From Isoalcanivorax indicus (GTDB lineage: Bacteria > Pseudomonadota > Gammaproteobacteria > Pseudomonadales > Alcanivoracaceae), in contig NZ_QGMP01000003.1 in the NCBI RefSeq assembly GCF_003259185.1, positions 124,001 to 188,000 on the forward strand: a stretch of 64,000 bases of DNA, given 5' to 3'. Each line of letters starts with the position of its first letter. Position 1 is the first letter of the stretch. A program made the position numbers and the translations under genes. The notes below the pieces were generated by a model. It saw only the letters and a program-made list of their open reading frames with translations. It did not search any database and was not told the DNA's origin. This document shows, piece after piece, positions 9,016-18,437 of this stretch.

Positions 9016-9276
9016 ATGGTTCAGAACGATGTATCGCAAACACTGACAGACACCCGGGCCTTCGGCCGGGCGGTGCGCGCTGCCCGCAAGGGGCTGAGGC
9101 TGACCCAGCAGGATCTGGCTGACACGGCGGGCGTGGGCGCCCGCTTTATCTCTGAGCTCGAGCGCGGCAAGGAGACGGTGCGACTGGGGCTGGCACTGCA
9201 CGTGGCAAGGTTGGTCGGGCTGGAGATCACGGTGACCTGGCCAACGAGCGATGTGCTGGATGGAGTCTTGCCGTGA
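9016..9276 (+). CDS. HipB-like XRE-family antitoxin or regulator
   Basis: 86 residues with one Cro/C1-type helix-turn-helix: FGRAVRAARKGLRLTQQDLADTAGV... then FISELERGKETVRLGLALHVARLVGLEI, ending TWPTSDVLDGVLP. The C-terminal sentence is characteristic of HipB antitoxins, which bind operator DNA and neutralise HipA kinases. The ATG at 9016 is used because the frame upstream (to 8917) overlaps the end of bioD. The next frame starts with a GTG overlapping this stop and encodes only a fragment of HipA, so this regulator is probably an orphan. Whether it still represses anything is unknown. Confidence 0.8.
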   Translation: MVQNDVSQTLTDTRAFGRAVRAARKGLRLTQQDLADTAGVGARFISELERGKETVRLGLALHVARLVGLEITVTWPTSDVLDGVLP

Positions 9277-9329
9277 GTCCGGTTGAGCGCAGGCTGGGGG
9301 TCTGGTTCGAAGCGCGCCGCGCGCGTTGA
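9273..9329 (+). pseudogene. Truncated hipA remnant
   Basis: An 18-codon frame opens with GTG overlapping the hipB-like stop (GTGA) exactly as in intact hipBA operons. It reads VSPVERRLGVWFEARRAR and then stops. The LGVWFE segment resembles the start of HipA kinases (V-W-L/F followed by a variable loop). Nothing HipA-like follows; the next gene, 15 bases on, is an unrelated membrane protein. I read this as a deletion scar of hipA. The fragment is short, so chance resemblance is possible. Confidence 0.4.
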
Positions 9330-9344
9330 GGGACTGGTGATGCC

Positions 9345-10700
9345 ATGTTCATTCTGAGACGTGAAGGGGACTTCCGGATTCGCTTCACGCGGATCCTCAA
9401 GGAGCCGGGGCCGCATCAGGTGGAGATGTACCTGTTTGTGCCGCACGATCTGGATCTGACGGAACAGACCTTGCCCGAGCAGCAGTTCTTTCATGCCAGC
9501 CTCAGCCATCGTTTTCGTCTGGTGGGCCAACCGGCCCGTGACCGGGCGACAGCGAAAGACCCTTCGGCGTCGCTGTTGTCGCCCTATTATGAAGTGACGT
9601 TCGGCACCTGGTTTGCCAGTTACAAGGCCTCCATGGACCGTTTGCGGGTGCGGCTGGATGACCAGGAAGAGCTGGCCAGCGCGCTGGAACGCGCCATGCG
9701 GCAAACGGAACGCTTCGCCCAGCGGCTGCGTGCGTCGCATCTGGACGATGAAAAGAAGGATCGTTATTTCCGCCATCTGGATGTGTACTTTTCCTGGTAT
9801 GCGGAGCAGTGGTTCCTGCGTGCCATGACCTTGCCAGGGTGGGCGGCCCTCGAACCCGAGGCGCGTCAGCCGGTGCTTGATTTTCTCGCGGAGGAGCGCA
9901 CTCGACGATCAGCCAACAAGTACGAACCGGAGTATGAAGGGGACCCGGTCAAGGTGTGGAACCGCATGCGCCTTTACAGCAAGCTGATCGAGTACCCCGT
10001 GCTGCTGCGGCCGCGCGTGACGGAGCTGGGCACCGGCACGCAGAAGCTGGTGAAAGCGGCGACCACCATGCTGGTGATGAGCCTGTTTACCCTGCTGATT
10101 TTCCGCACGCGCGAGTCTACCCACGAACTGACGCTGGCCTTGCTGCTGATGATCGCCTTCATCTATGCGCTGCGTGACATTCTGCGTGAGGACTTGATCA
10201 AGGCGGTGACGCGGCGGCTGCGCCGTGGCCGCCCCAAGTGGCGCATCAGTCTGCTGCGGCCCTATACCAGTAAATCCATGGGGCGCCAGCGTGTCTGGAT
10301 GGATTACAAGAAGCTGTCGGAACTGCCTGAACTGGTACGGGAAAACCGTGGCAAGTGGTACATCAGCGAAGAGCGTCAGGTGGTCTGTTATCGCGTGGAA
10401 ACCACGCTGGATGAAGAGGCCATGGCGGATGATCAGGTGCAGGAAAGTCTTGGCCTGGATTGCCATGCCCTGAGCGAGATGATCAACGATGCCCGGGATC
10501 ATCTGTTGGTCAGTGATACTTTTCCGCCGACACCGGAAAGCATTCAGCAGCACACCATCGAGAAGCATCACTTCTTCAATCTGTTGCTGGTGAGGCGGGA
10601 CGCCACTGGCGACCAACAGGCGGCCCAGCGCTGGCGCCTCACCTTGTCCGGGCGCGGCGTGGTGGCGTGTGACGCTAAAAAAATGCTGGTCAAGCGTTGA
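9345..10700 (+). CDS. Unrecognised inner-membrane protein
   Basis: 451 residues that I cannot assign to a family. A soluble N-terminal half (about 1-235) contains charged helical stretches, one around 115-150 that could be coiled. Two adjacent hydrophobic segments follow (about 244-262, TTMLVMSLFTLLIF; and 267-283, LTLALLLMIAFIYALR). The C-terminal half is cytoplasmic-looking and basic near RRLRRGRP. There is no signal peptide, no catalytic motif that I recognise and no repeat. It follows the hipA scar by 15 bases and is convergent with the traX-like gene. It may have been inserted when hipA was lost. Confidence 0.6.
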   Translation: MFILRREGDFRIRFTRILKEPGPHQVEMYLFVPHDLDLTEQTLPEQQFFHASLSHRFRLVGQPARDRATAKDPSASLLSPYYEVTFGTWFASYKASMDRLRVRLDDQEELASALERAMRQTERFAQRLRASHLDDEKKDRYFRHLDVYFSWYAEQWFLRAMTLPGWAALEPEARQPVLDFLAEERTRRSANKYEPEYEGDPVKVWNRMRLYSKLIEYPVLLRPRVTELGTGTQKLVKAATTMLVMSLFTLLIFRTRESTHELTLALLLMIAFIYALRDILREDLIKAVTRRLRRGRPKWRISLLRPYTSKSMGRQRVWMDYKKLSELPELVRENRGKWYISEERQVVCYRVETTLDEEAMADDQVQESLGLDCHALSEMINDARDHLLVSDTFPPTPESIQQHTIEKHHFFNLLLVRRDATGDQQAAQRWRLTLSGRGVVACDAKKMLVKR

Positions 10701-10707
10701 GGTCAGA

Positions 10708-11499
10708 TCAGAGACCACCCACGAACCACAGCCATACCGCGATCAACGCAAAGTGGCCGGGGTACCAGCTCAGCCACAGCTTGCGTGGCATCACCCATGC
10801 CACCGGCGGTACGCGTCGCGCCGCGCCAGCGGCCAGCAGCAACACCAGCACGCAGGTGGCCACCGTAAACCCCTTGGCAATGTCCGAGACATTCAGTTGC
10901 CCGGCCGCAAACAGCACCGGCAGGGTACTCAGCAGCGCCAGGGCGCGACCGCCCGGATCGCTGGCCGCGTTATGCAACTGGTACAGGGCCAGCATCATCA
11001 ACGGAATCAGCATCAGACCGTAGAGGCCGTACTCAACCCATTGGCCGGCCAGGAACATGGCCAGCGTTGACCCGGCAACGGCCAGGAGCAGCGCAACCGG
11101 CGCCAGTTGGTCATCGCGGTAGCGGGCCAGCAGGGTGCGCAACCAGGCCCCCCACATCAGGCCCAGTGACAGGGTAAAACAGACGTTCAGCAGCAGCGCA
11201 TCCGATGCCCGTGGCATGAGCATGAACGGAATCTGTGCCGCGAGACCGATGATCAGGATGCGACGCGCATAACGCATCGGGTCGCGGGTATTGAACAGGC
11301 CATGCCAGGCCACCATGGCCGCAAACAACGGGAAGGCGATACGGCCCAGCGTCACCTGAGTCCATTCCAGCCCATGGTCGGCGGGCAGCACATGGCGACT
11401 CATGTGATCAATGGTCATGGTCAGCAGCGCCAGCCACTGTCCCCAGCCGGTCCAGTGCGACACCGGGCGCGCTTGCCGGAGGGCCTGTTCCTGATGCAT
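10708..11499 (-). CDS. TraX-family membrane protein
   Basis: 263 residues, multi-spanning, of the TraX family named after the F-plasmid pilin N-acetylation protein. The signature is WLALLTMTIDHM near the N-terminus, followed by LGRIAFPLFAAMVA and an ending LWLSWYPGHFALIAVW, with about eight hydrophobic segments. Chromosomal relatives are probable acyltransferases of unknown substrate; no conjugation genes are nearby. The frame is open further upstream (to 11673), but that part is Arg/Pro/Gly rich and unlike protein. The ATG at 11499 has a GGGAGAG ribosome site and starts just ahead of the first conserved segment. Confidence 0.8.
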   Translation of the reverse strand: MHQEQALRQARPVSHWTGWGQWLALLTMTIDHMSRHVLPADHGLEWTQVTLGRIAFPLFAAMVAWHGLFNTRDPMRYARRILIIGLAAQIPFMLMPRASDALLLNVCFTLSLGLMWGAWLRTLLARYRDDQLAPVALLLAVAGSTLAMFLAGQWVEYGLYGLMLIPLMMLALYQLHNAASDPGGRALALLSTLPVLFAAGQLNVSDIAKGFTVATCVLVLLLAAGAARRVPPVAWVMPRKLWLSWYPGHFALIAVWLWFVGGL

Positions 11500-11733
11500 C
11501 CACTCTCTCCCTGCATTCCTGACAGCAGCATGGACCAAGGCCTGCTGCACGGGTTCCGGCTGCGCCCGGCCTTGCCGGGCCTGCCAACATCCGCCCGGCC
11601 CGCCACCACACGGCCTCCGGGGGAACGTAAAAATGCGGAAAAGAGCGCAGGGCCGCTTCTTGATCTGGCGCAATGCCTGGCCGTACCGGCTGCGCGAGGA
11701 TGACAGTAACGTGGCGCAATGGAGGTGACGGAC

Positions 11734-12507
11734 ATGAAACGCTTACAGGACAAGGTGACCATCATCACCGGAGGATCCGGTGGTATTGGCAAGGAGACGG
11801 CAAGGCTGTTTCTGGATGAGGGCGCGCTGGTGGTGCTGGTGGATATAGACCAGGACGCGCTGGATCAGGCAGCGGTAGAACTGGGCGGTGGTGACACCCT
11901 GCTGACCGTGGCGGCGGATGTCAGCCGCGAGGAAGAGGTTCAGCATTACGTGCAAAGTACGCTGGATCATTTCGGCAAGCCGGATGTGTTCTTCAACAAT
12001 GCCGGTATTGAAGGGCGGGTGGCGCCGCTGATCGAGCAGTCGATAGCGGATTTTGACCGCGTGATGGCGGTCAATGTGCGTGGCGCGTTTCTGGGTATGA
12101 AGTTTGTGCTGGCCGAAATGATGAAGGCGCGCTCCGGCAGCATCATCAATATGTCGTCGGTGGCGGGGCTGTCCGGCAGCCCGGGTGTAGCGCCTTACGT
12201 GACCTCCAAACATGCGGTGGTGGGTATGACGAAGTCCGCCGCGCTGGAAGCGGCCGTGGCGCAGGTGCGGGTCAACTCCGTGCACCCGTCGCCGATCAAT
12301 ACCCGCATGATGCGTTCGCTGGAGGAAGGCTTTGATCCGGGGCAGGCGGAACAGGCGAAGGCCCTGTTTGAGCAGAAAATACCGCTGGGGCGTTACGGCG
12401 AATCCCTGGACGTGGCCAGCATGGTGCTGTTTCTGGCGTCAGACGAAAGCCGGTTCATCACCGGCGCCCAGTTCCGCATCGACGGTGGAATGGGCGCGGC
12501 GATGTGA
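11734..12507 (+). CDS. Short-chain dehydrogenase/reductase
   Basis: 257 residues, classical SDR with an NAD(P)-binding Rossmann fold. Motifs: TGGSGGIG (cofactor loop) near residue 11, NNAG near 87, the catalytic Ser in NMSSVAG near 138, YVTSK with Tyr and Lys near 152-156, and VHPSPINT for the active-site end. An Asp after the second strand (VDIDQDALDQ) favours NAD over NADP. The start at 11734 is preferred over 11719 because a full GGAGGTGA lies five bases before it and inside the longer frame. Substrate cannot be told. It is alone on its strand. Confidence 0.87.
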   Translation: MKRLQDKVTIITGGSGGIGKETARLFLDEGALVVLVDIDQDALDQAAVELGGGDTLLTVAADVSREEEVQHYVQSTLDHFGKPDVFFNNAGIEGRVAPLIEQSIADFDRVMAVNVRGAFLGMKFVLAEMMKARSGSIINMSSVAGLSGSPGVAPYVTSKHAVVGMTKSAALEAAVAQVRVNSVHPSPINTRMMRSLEEGFDPGQAEQAKALFEQKIPLGRYGESLDVASMVLFLASDESRFITGAQFRIDGGMGAAM

Positions 12508-12513
12508 CCTGGA

Positions 12514-13113
12514 TCAGCGTCGTACGGTGCCGTCCACGTTGATCTCGACACGACGGTTCTGGGCGCGGCCCTGTGTCGTGTTGTTGTCCGCGATGGGCTT
12601 GGACTGGCCGTGGCCAACCGTCGTGATCAACTCGGCGTCAACGCCTTTCTCGACCATGTAATCCTTCACGGACTGAGCGCGCTGTTCAGACAGGCGCTGG
12701 TTCAGCGCTTCGCCACCGGTGCTGTCGGTATGGCCTTCCACGGTGATGGCCGTCACGTTGGTGCCGGGTGCCTTGAGCTGTTCCACCAGCACATCCAGTT
12801 CGCGTTTGCCGTCGTCGTTCAGTGTGGCACTGCCCACGGCGAAGGTCGTGCCGGACGCCAGGGTCACCTGATGTAAACGCGGCGCTGGCGCAGCCGGGCG
12901 CGGCGGCGGTGCGGGTTCAGCGCGAGGGGTTTCGGCTCTGACCAGATCAGGGTCGCACTCGGCGATGGCCTGGCTTTCGCTCCAGGTGCCGGTGCGCACA
13001 CAATTGCCATAGCCATCGCGCACCAGTTCGTTGTTACTGTCGACCCAGTAAGCGGTCTGGGCCTGGGCAGCCCCAGCGGCGGCCAATACGATGATAGGAA
13101 GCATCCGTTTCAT
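12514..13113 (-). CDS. OmpA-family protein
   Basis: 199 residues. Signal peptide MKRMLPIIVLAAAGAAQA, then a Cys-containing segment, a Pro/Ala-rich linker (APPPRPAAPAP) and a C-terminal OmpA-like domain of about 105 residues that binds peptidoglycan. The conserved NLS-like segment is present: VEGHTDSTGG, then LSEQRAQSVKDYM, then GHGQSKPIADN and RAQNRRVEI. The N-terminal domain is too short for an eight-strand barrel, so it is probably a periplasmic or peripheral peptidoglycan-associated protein. The start is placed at the signal peptide; the frame is open 47 codons further but that part is not protein-like. Confidence 0.88.
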   Translation of the reverse strand: MKRMLPIIVLAAAGAAQAQTAYWVDSNNELVRDGYGNCVRTGTWSESQAIAECDPDLVRAETPRAEPAPPPRPAAPAPRLHQVTLASGTTFAVGSATLNDDGKRELDVLVEQLKAPGTNVTAITVEGHTDSTGGEALNQRLSEQRAQSVKDYMVEKGVDAELITTVGHGQSKPIADNNTTQGRAQNRRVEINVDGTVRR

Positions 13114-13310
13114 ACCAGAACTCCGTCTGCATAAGTGATGGGAACACAAGCACGAACGTGCATCCGCAGCGCGGCGTGAAGAGCTCCCGGGTCCCGACGG
13201 CATGCTGCCGCCCATTGCCTGCAAGGCTCTCTCATGATGCCGCCATCTGCGCACCCAAAGTGTAAAAAACGGCTATATTTCCGGTGGGTTTTGTAAGTGA
13301 GGGACGGGCG

Positions 13311-13778
13311 TCAGAAAATGCCTGCTTCCAGGCCCGCAGCCATGTACAGCCCCAGTTCCTGACATACTTCTGTAAAGTTTTCCTGCCAGTCGCCGCGACA
13401 CACCACGATGTCCTGCACCAGCTTCCAGCGCAGGCCGGTCAGGATGCTCTCCAGGGCGCGTTGTGTGCCGGTGCCATCGTGGCCGGCGCGAATATACACG
13501 GCGCAGGGCAGCCCCTGCTTTTCTTCCAGCACGGGATAGTAGCTGCGATCGAAGAAGTCTTTCAGTGCGCCGCTCATGTAGCCGAGATTTTCGGTGGTGC
13601 CCAGAATGATGCCGTCACAGCGGCGAACATCGTCGGGGCCGGCGTCCAGCGGTGCGATCCATCGGGTTTCGACACCGCTGATGTCTTCATGGCGGGCGCC
13701 GCGCAGCACCGCCTCCACCAGCTTGCGGGTGTTGGGGGAAGGGGCATGGGCGACCACCAGCAGTTGTTTGGATGACAT
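13311..13778 (-). CDS. Flavodoxin-like NAD(P)H-dependent reductase
   Basis: 155 residues of the FMN reductase/flavodoxin-like fold. The phosphate loop AHAPSPNTRKL lies near residue 9, the LGTTENLGYMSGALKDFFDRS motif (FMN ring binding) near 58, and an AGHDGTGTQRALESI segment near 100. Proteins like this reduce FMN or quinones in the cytoplasm; the substrate is not determinable. The start at 13778 has GGAG upstream. The gene is divergent from the SLC13-type transporter, with 122 bases between their starts. Confidence 0.8.
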   Translation of the reverse strand: MSSKQLLVVAHAPSPNTRKLVEAVLRGARHEDISGVETRWIAPLDAGPDDVRRCDGIILGTTENLGYMSGALKDFFDRSYYPVLEEKQGLPCAVYIRAGHDGTGTQRALESILTGLRWKLVQDIVVCRGDWQENFTEVCQELGLYMAAGLEAGIF

Positions 13779-13900
13779 GCGCTGTGCTCCCGCGGTACAT
13801 GACGTGCGATCAGTTTCACAGTGTAAATTGATTGGCCTGTTATCTCGACCGCTGCGCCGTGGGGCGTCATGCTTGTCGCACCACCTGAACAAGAGCATGG

Positions 13901-15673
13901 ATGATGACGACCGCCCAGATTGGCATGTTGGCCCTGTTGCTGGCGATTCTGGTGTTGTTTGCCTGGGGGCGCTGGCGTTACGACGTGGTGGCGCTGATCG
14001 GCATGTTGGCGGTGGTCATGGCCGGCTGGGTGAATGCGGACGATGCCCTGGCCGGGTTTGGCCATCCGGCGGTCATCACCGTGGCGGCGGTGCTCACGAT
14101 TTCACGCGCACTCAGCAATGCCGGCACTGTGGATCTGCTGACGGCGCGTGTCATGCCGTTGACCGGGCCACGCTACGCCCATATCGGGCTGCTGTGCCTG
14201 GTGGTCGGTTTCGCCTCGGCGTTCATGAATAACGTTGGCGCCCTGGCCCTGATGCTGCCGGTGGCGCTGGCCTCGGCACGCAAACGCGAGCGCTCCCCCG
14301 GGCTGCTGCTGATGCCGCTGGCGTTCGGCTCGATCCTGGGCGGCCTGGCCACGCTGATCGGCACGCCCCCGAACATCATCATCGCGACCTATCGCGCGGA
14401 CGTCACCGGCCAGGCGTTCACCATGTTTGATTTCACGCCGGTGGGTGGCCTGGTGGCGGTGGTCGGTATCGCTTTTCTGACGCTGGTGGGCTGGCGTTTC
14501 CTGCCGCGGGGTGTCGGCGCGCGCGACAGCAGTCACGTCGAAATTGACAGTTACATCTGCGAACTCCGGGTGATGGAAGCAAGCCCGCTGATCGGTGAGC
14601 GTGTGGGCGATTTGCCAGAGGTGTTTTCCGATGACGCCATGGCGGTCGGGCTGGTGCGAGGGAAGAACCAGTATCTGCATCCGCACCCCTGGCGCGTGCT
14701 GGAGGAAGGCGACCTGTTGATTGTGCGCACTGACCCGGAAGCCCTGCGGCCCCTGCTGGACAAGGCCGGGCTGGAACTGGTGGCGAGCAAGCTCAGCGGG
14801 CTGGAGAACATCAAGGCCGAGGATCTGCGTCTGGTGGAAGCAACGGTGCCACCGCGCTCGGTGCTGGAAGGGCGCGACAGTGCCTACCTGCGCCGCCGCA
14901 CCGGGCAAACAGTCAGTCTGGTGGCCATGGCGCGGGAGGGGGCATCGATTCGCTCGCGGCTGCGCGATCAGACGTTCCGTGCCGGTGATGTACTGTTGCT
15001 GCAGGGCGAACCCGACAGCATTGACGACAGTATCGGGGATCTCGGTCTGTTGCCGTTGGCAGAGCGGGATATCAAGGTCAACCGGCCCATGCGCGCGATC
15101 ACCGGGTTGCTGGTCTTTGCCGGCGCGCTGGTGCTGGGCGCCACGCTACTGCCGCTGGCCATCGCCTTGCTGGCGGCCGTGGTGGTGTATGTGCTGATCG
15201 GCTTGCTGCCTGTGCGCGAGATGTACCGCGATATCGACTGGCCGGTGCTGGTGTTGCTGGGCGGCATGATGTCAGTGGGACAGGCCCTGCAAGCCACCGG
15301 CACCACGGATCTGGTGGCAGGCAGTATTGTTCAGCTTACCGGGGCATTGTCACCGATCTGGATTCTCACGCTGGTACTGGTGGCCACCATGTTCCTCTCG
15401 GATCTGGTGAACAACGCCGCCACGGCCCTGATCATGGCGCCCATTGCCTACGGCGTATCGCAACAGCTTGGTGTGAATCCTGATGCGTTCCTGATGGCGG
15501 TTGCGATCGGGGCCTCCTGCGCTTTTCTGACCCCCATCGGGCACCAGTCGAACACGCTGGTCATGGGGCCGGGTGGGTATCGTTTTGGCGATTACTGGCG
15601 CATGGGGCTGCCTTTGGAAATCGTCGTGATACTGGTGGCCGTACCCGCCATCAGTTATTTCTGGCCGCTCTGA
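13901..15673 (+). CDS. SLC13/DASS-type transporter with two TrkA-C domains
   Basis: 590 residues. An ion-transporter superfamily permease with about 11 membrane segments interrupted by a soluble insert (about residues 215-390) containing two TrkA-C/RCK-C units. Signatures are FMNNVGALALMLPVALA, LIGTPPNIIIA near residue 150, and in the second half LVNNAATALIMAPIA and CAFLTPIGHQSNTLV, the paired NxxT-type motifs of divalent anion/sodium symporters. Related proteins carry sulfate, dicarboxylates or arsenite, so substrate is uncertain. The regulatory insert could bind a nucleotide or other ligand. The last 19 bases overlap the cueR gene on the other strand. Confidence 0.86.
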   Translation: MMTTAQIGMLALLLAILVLFAWGRWRYDVVALIGMLAVVMAGWVNADDALAGFGHPAVITVAAVLTISRALSNAGTVDLLTARVMPLTGPRYAHIGLLCLVVGFASAFMNNVGALALMLPVALASARKRERSPGLLLMPLAFGSILGGLATLIGTPPNIIIATYRADVTGQAFTMFDFTPVGGLVAVVGIAFLTLVGWRFLPRGVGARDSSHVEIDSYICELRVMEASPLIGERVGDLPEVFSDDAMAVGLVRGKNQYLHPHPWRVLEEGDLLIVRTDPEALRPLLDKAGLELVASKLSGLENIKAEDLRLVEATVPPRSVLEGRDSAYLRRRTGQTVSLVAMAREGASIRSRLRDQTFRAGDVLLLQGEPDSIDDSIGDLGLLPLAERDIKVNRPMRAITGLLVFAGALVLGATLLPLAIALLAAVVVYVLIGLLPVREMYRDIDWPVLVLLGGMMSVGQALQATGTTDLVAGSIVQLTGALSPIWILTLVLVATMFLSDLVNNAATALIMAPIAYGVSQQLGVNPDAFLMAVAIGASCAFLTPIGHQSNTLVMGPGGYRFGDYWRMGLPLEIVVILVAVPAISYFWPL

Positions 15674-16062
15674 GTGTCGCTCTCCAGCGCGTCCAGAATC
15701 GGGCAGTCGGGGCGCTCATCACCGTGGCACTGGTGGGCCAGGGTGCTGAGCGTATCCACCATCGCCTGCAAATCAGCGATGCGCCGCGTCAGATCGCGAA
15801 CATGTGACTGCGCCAGTGCCTTGACGTCGGCACTGCTGCGTTGATCGTTGCGCCACAGGTCGGTGAGGGTGCGCAGTTGTTCCATGGAGAACCCCAATGC
15901 ACGGCCGCGCGCGATAAAACGCAGCATGTGCACGTCCTGTGCGCGGTAGTGACGGTAGCCGCTTTCGGTGCGCGGCGGTGCGTCGATCAACCCTGCTTTT
16001 TCATAGTAACGAATCATGCGTGCACTGACGCCGGAGGCGTGGGCCGCTTCGCCAATATTCAT
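15655..16062 (-). CDS. cueR: CueR-type copper-responsive MerR regulator
   Basis: 135 residues. N-terminal MerR winged helix ([25 protein letters not shown]), then a dimerisation helix, then the Cu(I) loop CHGDERPDC with Cys112 and Cys120 at exactly the positions known in E. coli CueR. CueR activates copA by twisting its 19-base-spaced promoter when Cu(I) binds. The gene starts inside the end of copA (4-base overlap, ATGA), so it is made from the copA transcript and amplifies its own activation. The operator is upstream of copA. Confidence 0.93.
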   Translation of the reverse strand: MNIGEAAHASGVSARMIRYYEKAGLIDAPPRTESGYRHYRAQDVHMLRFIARGRALGFSMEQLRTLTDLWRNDQRSSADVKALAQSHVRDLTRRIADLQAMVDTLSTLAHQCHGDERPDCPILDALESDTQSGQK

Positions 16063-18335
16063 GCCGTGGTCTCCTGCAGTAACCGCGCGGGCAGTCGGTA
16101 GCGCCGCAAGCGCAAGGCATTGCCCAGTACAAAGAGGCTGGACAGCGCCATGGCGCCCGCGGCAAACACCGGCGACAGCAGAATGCCGAAGGCCGGATAC
16201 AGCAGCCCGGCCGCCACCGGAATCAGGGCCGTGTTGTAGGCAAATGCCCAGAACAGGTTCTGCCGGATATTGCGCAGCGTGGCACGCGACAGAGCGATGG
16301 CGCGCGGCACGCCCATGACGTGTGCCGACATGAGCACGGTATCGGCGCTCTCGATGGCGATGTCGGTGCCGGTGCCCAGCGCGATACCGACATCGGCGGC
16401 GGCCAGGGCCGGTGCATCATTGATGCCGTCACCGACAAAGGTGACGCGCTGGCCGTGGCGGCGCAGCCTTTCCAGTGCCTCGACCTTGCCGTCCGGCAGT
16501 ACCTCGGCAATTACCTCGTCGATACCCGCCTGTGCGGCGATGGCCTCTGCAGTAGCGCGCCGGTCGCCGGTGATCATGACGGTCTTCACCCCCATGCGGT
16601 GCAGCAACTGAATCGCGTCGGCGGCATCCGGCTTCAGGGCATCGGCCACCGCGCAGACGGCGACGGCCTGCTGGTCGATGGCCACGAACAACGGCGAGCG
16701 CGCCTGCGCTGACAGCGCCGCCGCGTCCGCCTCCAGAGCAGACAGGTCAATGCCCTGCTGCGTCAGCCAGGTGCCGTTGCCGATCCTGATCTGCTGCCCG
16801 TTCACCGTCGCGCTGACGCCGCAACCGGGCGTGGCGTCGAAGTCCCATGCAGCGGGCAGATCCAGTCCCGCGTCGCGGGCGGCCTGCACCAGCGCCTGGG
16901 CAAGAGGATGCTCCGAGGGACGCTCGGCGGCAGCGACCTGCGCCAGCAGGGTGTCCCGATCCTGGCCGGCGACCACAATGAAATCGGTCATGTGCGGCGC
17001 CCCGTCCGTCAGGGTGCCGGTCTTGTCGAAGGCCACCACATCCGTGTCGCGCAGCGCCTGCAAGGCCTGGCCGTGGCGGAACAGGATGCCGAGCTCGGCG
17101 GCGCGTCCGGTGCCGACCATGATGGAGGTGGGTGTGGCCAGCCCCATGGCACAAGGGCAGGCAATGATCAGCACCGCCACCGCATTGACCAGCGCGAAGG
17201 TCAGCGCCGGGGCCGGGCCGGCGAACACCCAGACCAGGAAGGTCAAGGCGGCGGCGACCATCACGGCGGGTACAAACCACAGGGTCACCTTGTCCACCAG
17301 TGCCTGAATCGGCAGCTTGCTGCCTTGCGCGGCCTCCACCATGCGCACGATACCGGCGAGCACGGTATCCGCGCCGACCTTTTCGGCCCGGAAGACCAGG
17401 CTGCCGCGCTCGTTCACGGTGCCGCCGGTGACCGGGTCGCCGCTGCTCCGTTGTACCGCGACAGGCTCGCCGGTGATCATGGATTCATCCACGAAAGAGC
17501 GGCCTTCCACCACCACACCGTCCACCGCGATGCGCTCGCCCGGACGCACGATGACCAGGTCACCGGTTTGCACCTCGGCCAGCGGAATATCCTGGTCCCG
17601 GTCGTCACGCCGCACCCGCACGGTGTCCGGTTGCAGTTGCATCAGGTGACGGATGGCCGCGCTGGTGCGGCCCCGGGCGCGGGCCTCCAGATAACGCCCG
17701 AGCAGAATCAGCGTGACGATCACAGCCGCGGCTTCGAAGTAGATATGCGCGGTGTCTTCGGGTAACCAGTGTGGCGCAAAGGTGGCCACCATCGAGTAGC
17801 CCCAGGCGGCCGAGGTGCCCAGCGCCACGAGTGAATTCATGTCCGGCGCGGCCCGCAACAGGGCCGGGACCCCCAGACGAAAAAAGCGCAGCCCGGGCCC
17901 GAACAGCACCAGCGTGGTCAACAGGGCCTGGAGCAACTGGCTGTTGCGCAGCCCGACGTTGTGCATGACCCAGTGATGCATGGGCGGAAACAGATGGCTG
18001 CCCATTTCCAGGATGAACACCGGCAGGGTGAGCAGGGCCGCAAACCACAGGCTGCGGCGCAGCGCGGTGGCGTCTTCATCCCGGGCCTGCTGCGCCCGGG
18101 ATACGCCCGGGCCAGTGTCTTCCACCGGCGTCGCCTTATAGCCCGCCTCGGCCACGGCGGCTTGCAGGCTGGCGAGGTCCGTGTCGCTGGCCAGCGTCAC
18201 CCGGGCGCGCCCGGTGGCCAGGTTGACGGCGCTGTCACGGACGCCCTGCACACCGGAAAGCGCCCGCTCCACGCGGCCCACGCAACCGCCACAGGTCATG
18301 CCACTGATGTCGAGGTCTACCGTGTGCTCCGTCAT
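16059..18335 (-). CDS. copA: Copper-exporting P1B-type ATPase
   Basis: 758 residues. One N-terminal metal-binding domain (GMTCGGC, Cys15/18), eight expected membrane segments, the CPC metal motif (IACPCAMGL), the phosphorylation site DKTGTLT, the HP locus (SEHPLAQAL) and the hinge [10 protein letters not shown]. These show a class 1B-1 Cu(I) exporter of the inner membrane. The ATG at 18335 has GGAG eight bases upstream; an in-frame GTG three codons earlier overlaps that ribosome site. It is co-transcribed with cueR, and the palindromic operator sits about 40 bases upstream of the start. Confidence 0.95.
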   Translation of the reverse strand: MTEHTVDLDISGMTCGGCVGRVERALSGVQGVRDSAVNLATGRARVTLASDTDLASLQAAVAEAGYKATPVEDTGPGVSRAQQARDEDATALRRSLWFAALLTLPVFILEMGSHLFPPMHHWVMHNVGLRNSQLLQALLTTLVLFGPGLRFFRLGVPALLRAAPDMNSLVALGTSAAWGYSMVATFAPHWLPEDTAHIYFEAAAVIVTLILLGRYLEARARGRTSAAIRHLMQLQPDTVRVRRDDRDQDIPLAEVQTGDLVIVRPGERIAVDGVVVEGRSFVDESMITGEPVAVQRSSGDPVTGGTVNERGSLVFRAEKVGADTVLAGIVRMVEAAQGSKLPIQALVDKVTLWFVPAVMVAAALTFLVWVFAGPAPALTFALVNAVAVLIIACPCAMGLATPTSIMVGTGRAAELGILFRHGQALQALRDTDVVAFDKTGTLTDGAPHMTDFIVVAGQDRDTLLAQVAAAERPSEHPLAQALVQAARDAGLDLPAAWDFDATPGCGVSATVNGQQIRIGNGTWLTQQGIDLSALEADAAALSAQARSPLFVAIDQQAVAVCAVADALKPDAADAIQLLHRMGVKTVMITGDRRATAEAIAAQAGIDEVIAEVLPDGKVEALERLRRHGQRVTFVGDGINDAPALAAADVGIALGTGTDIAIESADTVLMSAHVMGVPRAIALSRATLRNIRQNLFWAFAYNTALIPVAAGLLYPAFGILLSPVFAAGAMALSSLFVLGNALRLRRYRLPARLLQETTA

Positions 18336-18374
18336 GATGCGCACTCCGCTTGATTCAGGTCAGCATAACGCTGA

Positions 18375-18398
18375 ACCCTGACATCATGACAAGGTCAA
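18375..18398 (-). promoter_or_regulatory. copA promoter with CueR operator
   Basis: On the minus strand the -35 TTGACC (18393-18398) begins a near-palindrome ACCTTGTCATGATGTCAGGGT (18375-18395; the 21-base site shown here is split as ACCTTGTCAT and ATGTCAGGGT arms). A 19-base spacer puts the weak -10 at 18368-18373. This long spacer with a centred palindrome is the standard MerR-family layout. The site lies between copA and the divergent copper operon and could serve both. Confidence 0.7.
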
Positions 18399-18437
18399 GC
18401 CGGTGCCAGCACAAGGAAGTGCTGCTATGCTGACGGC

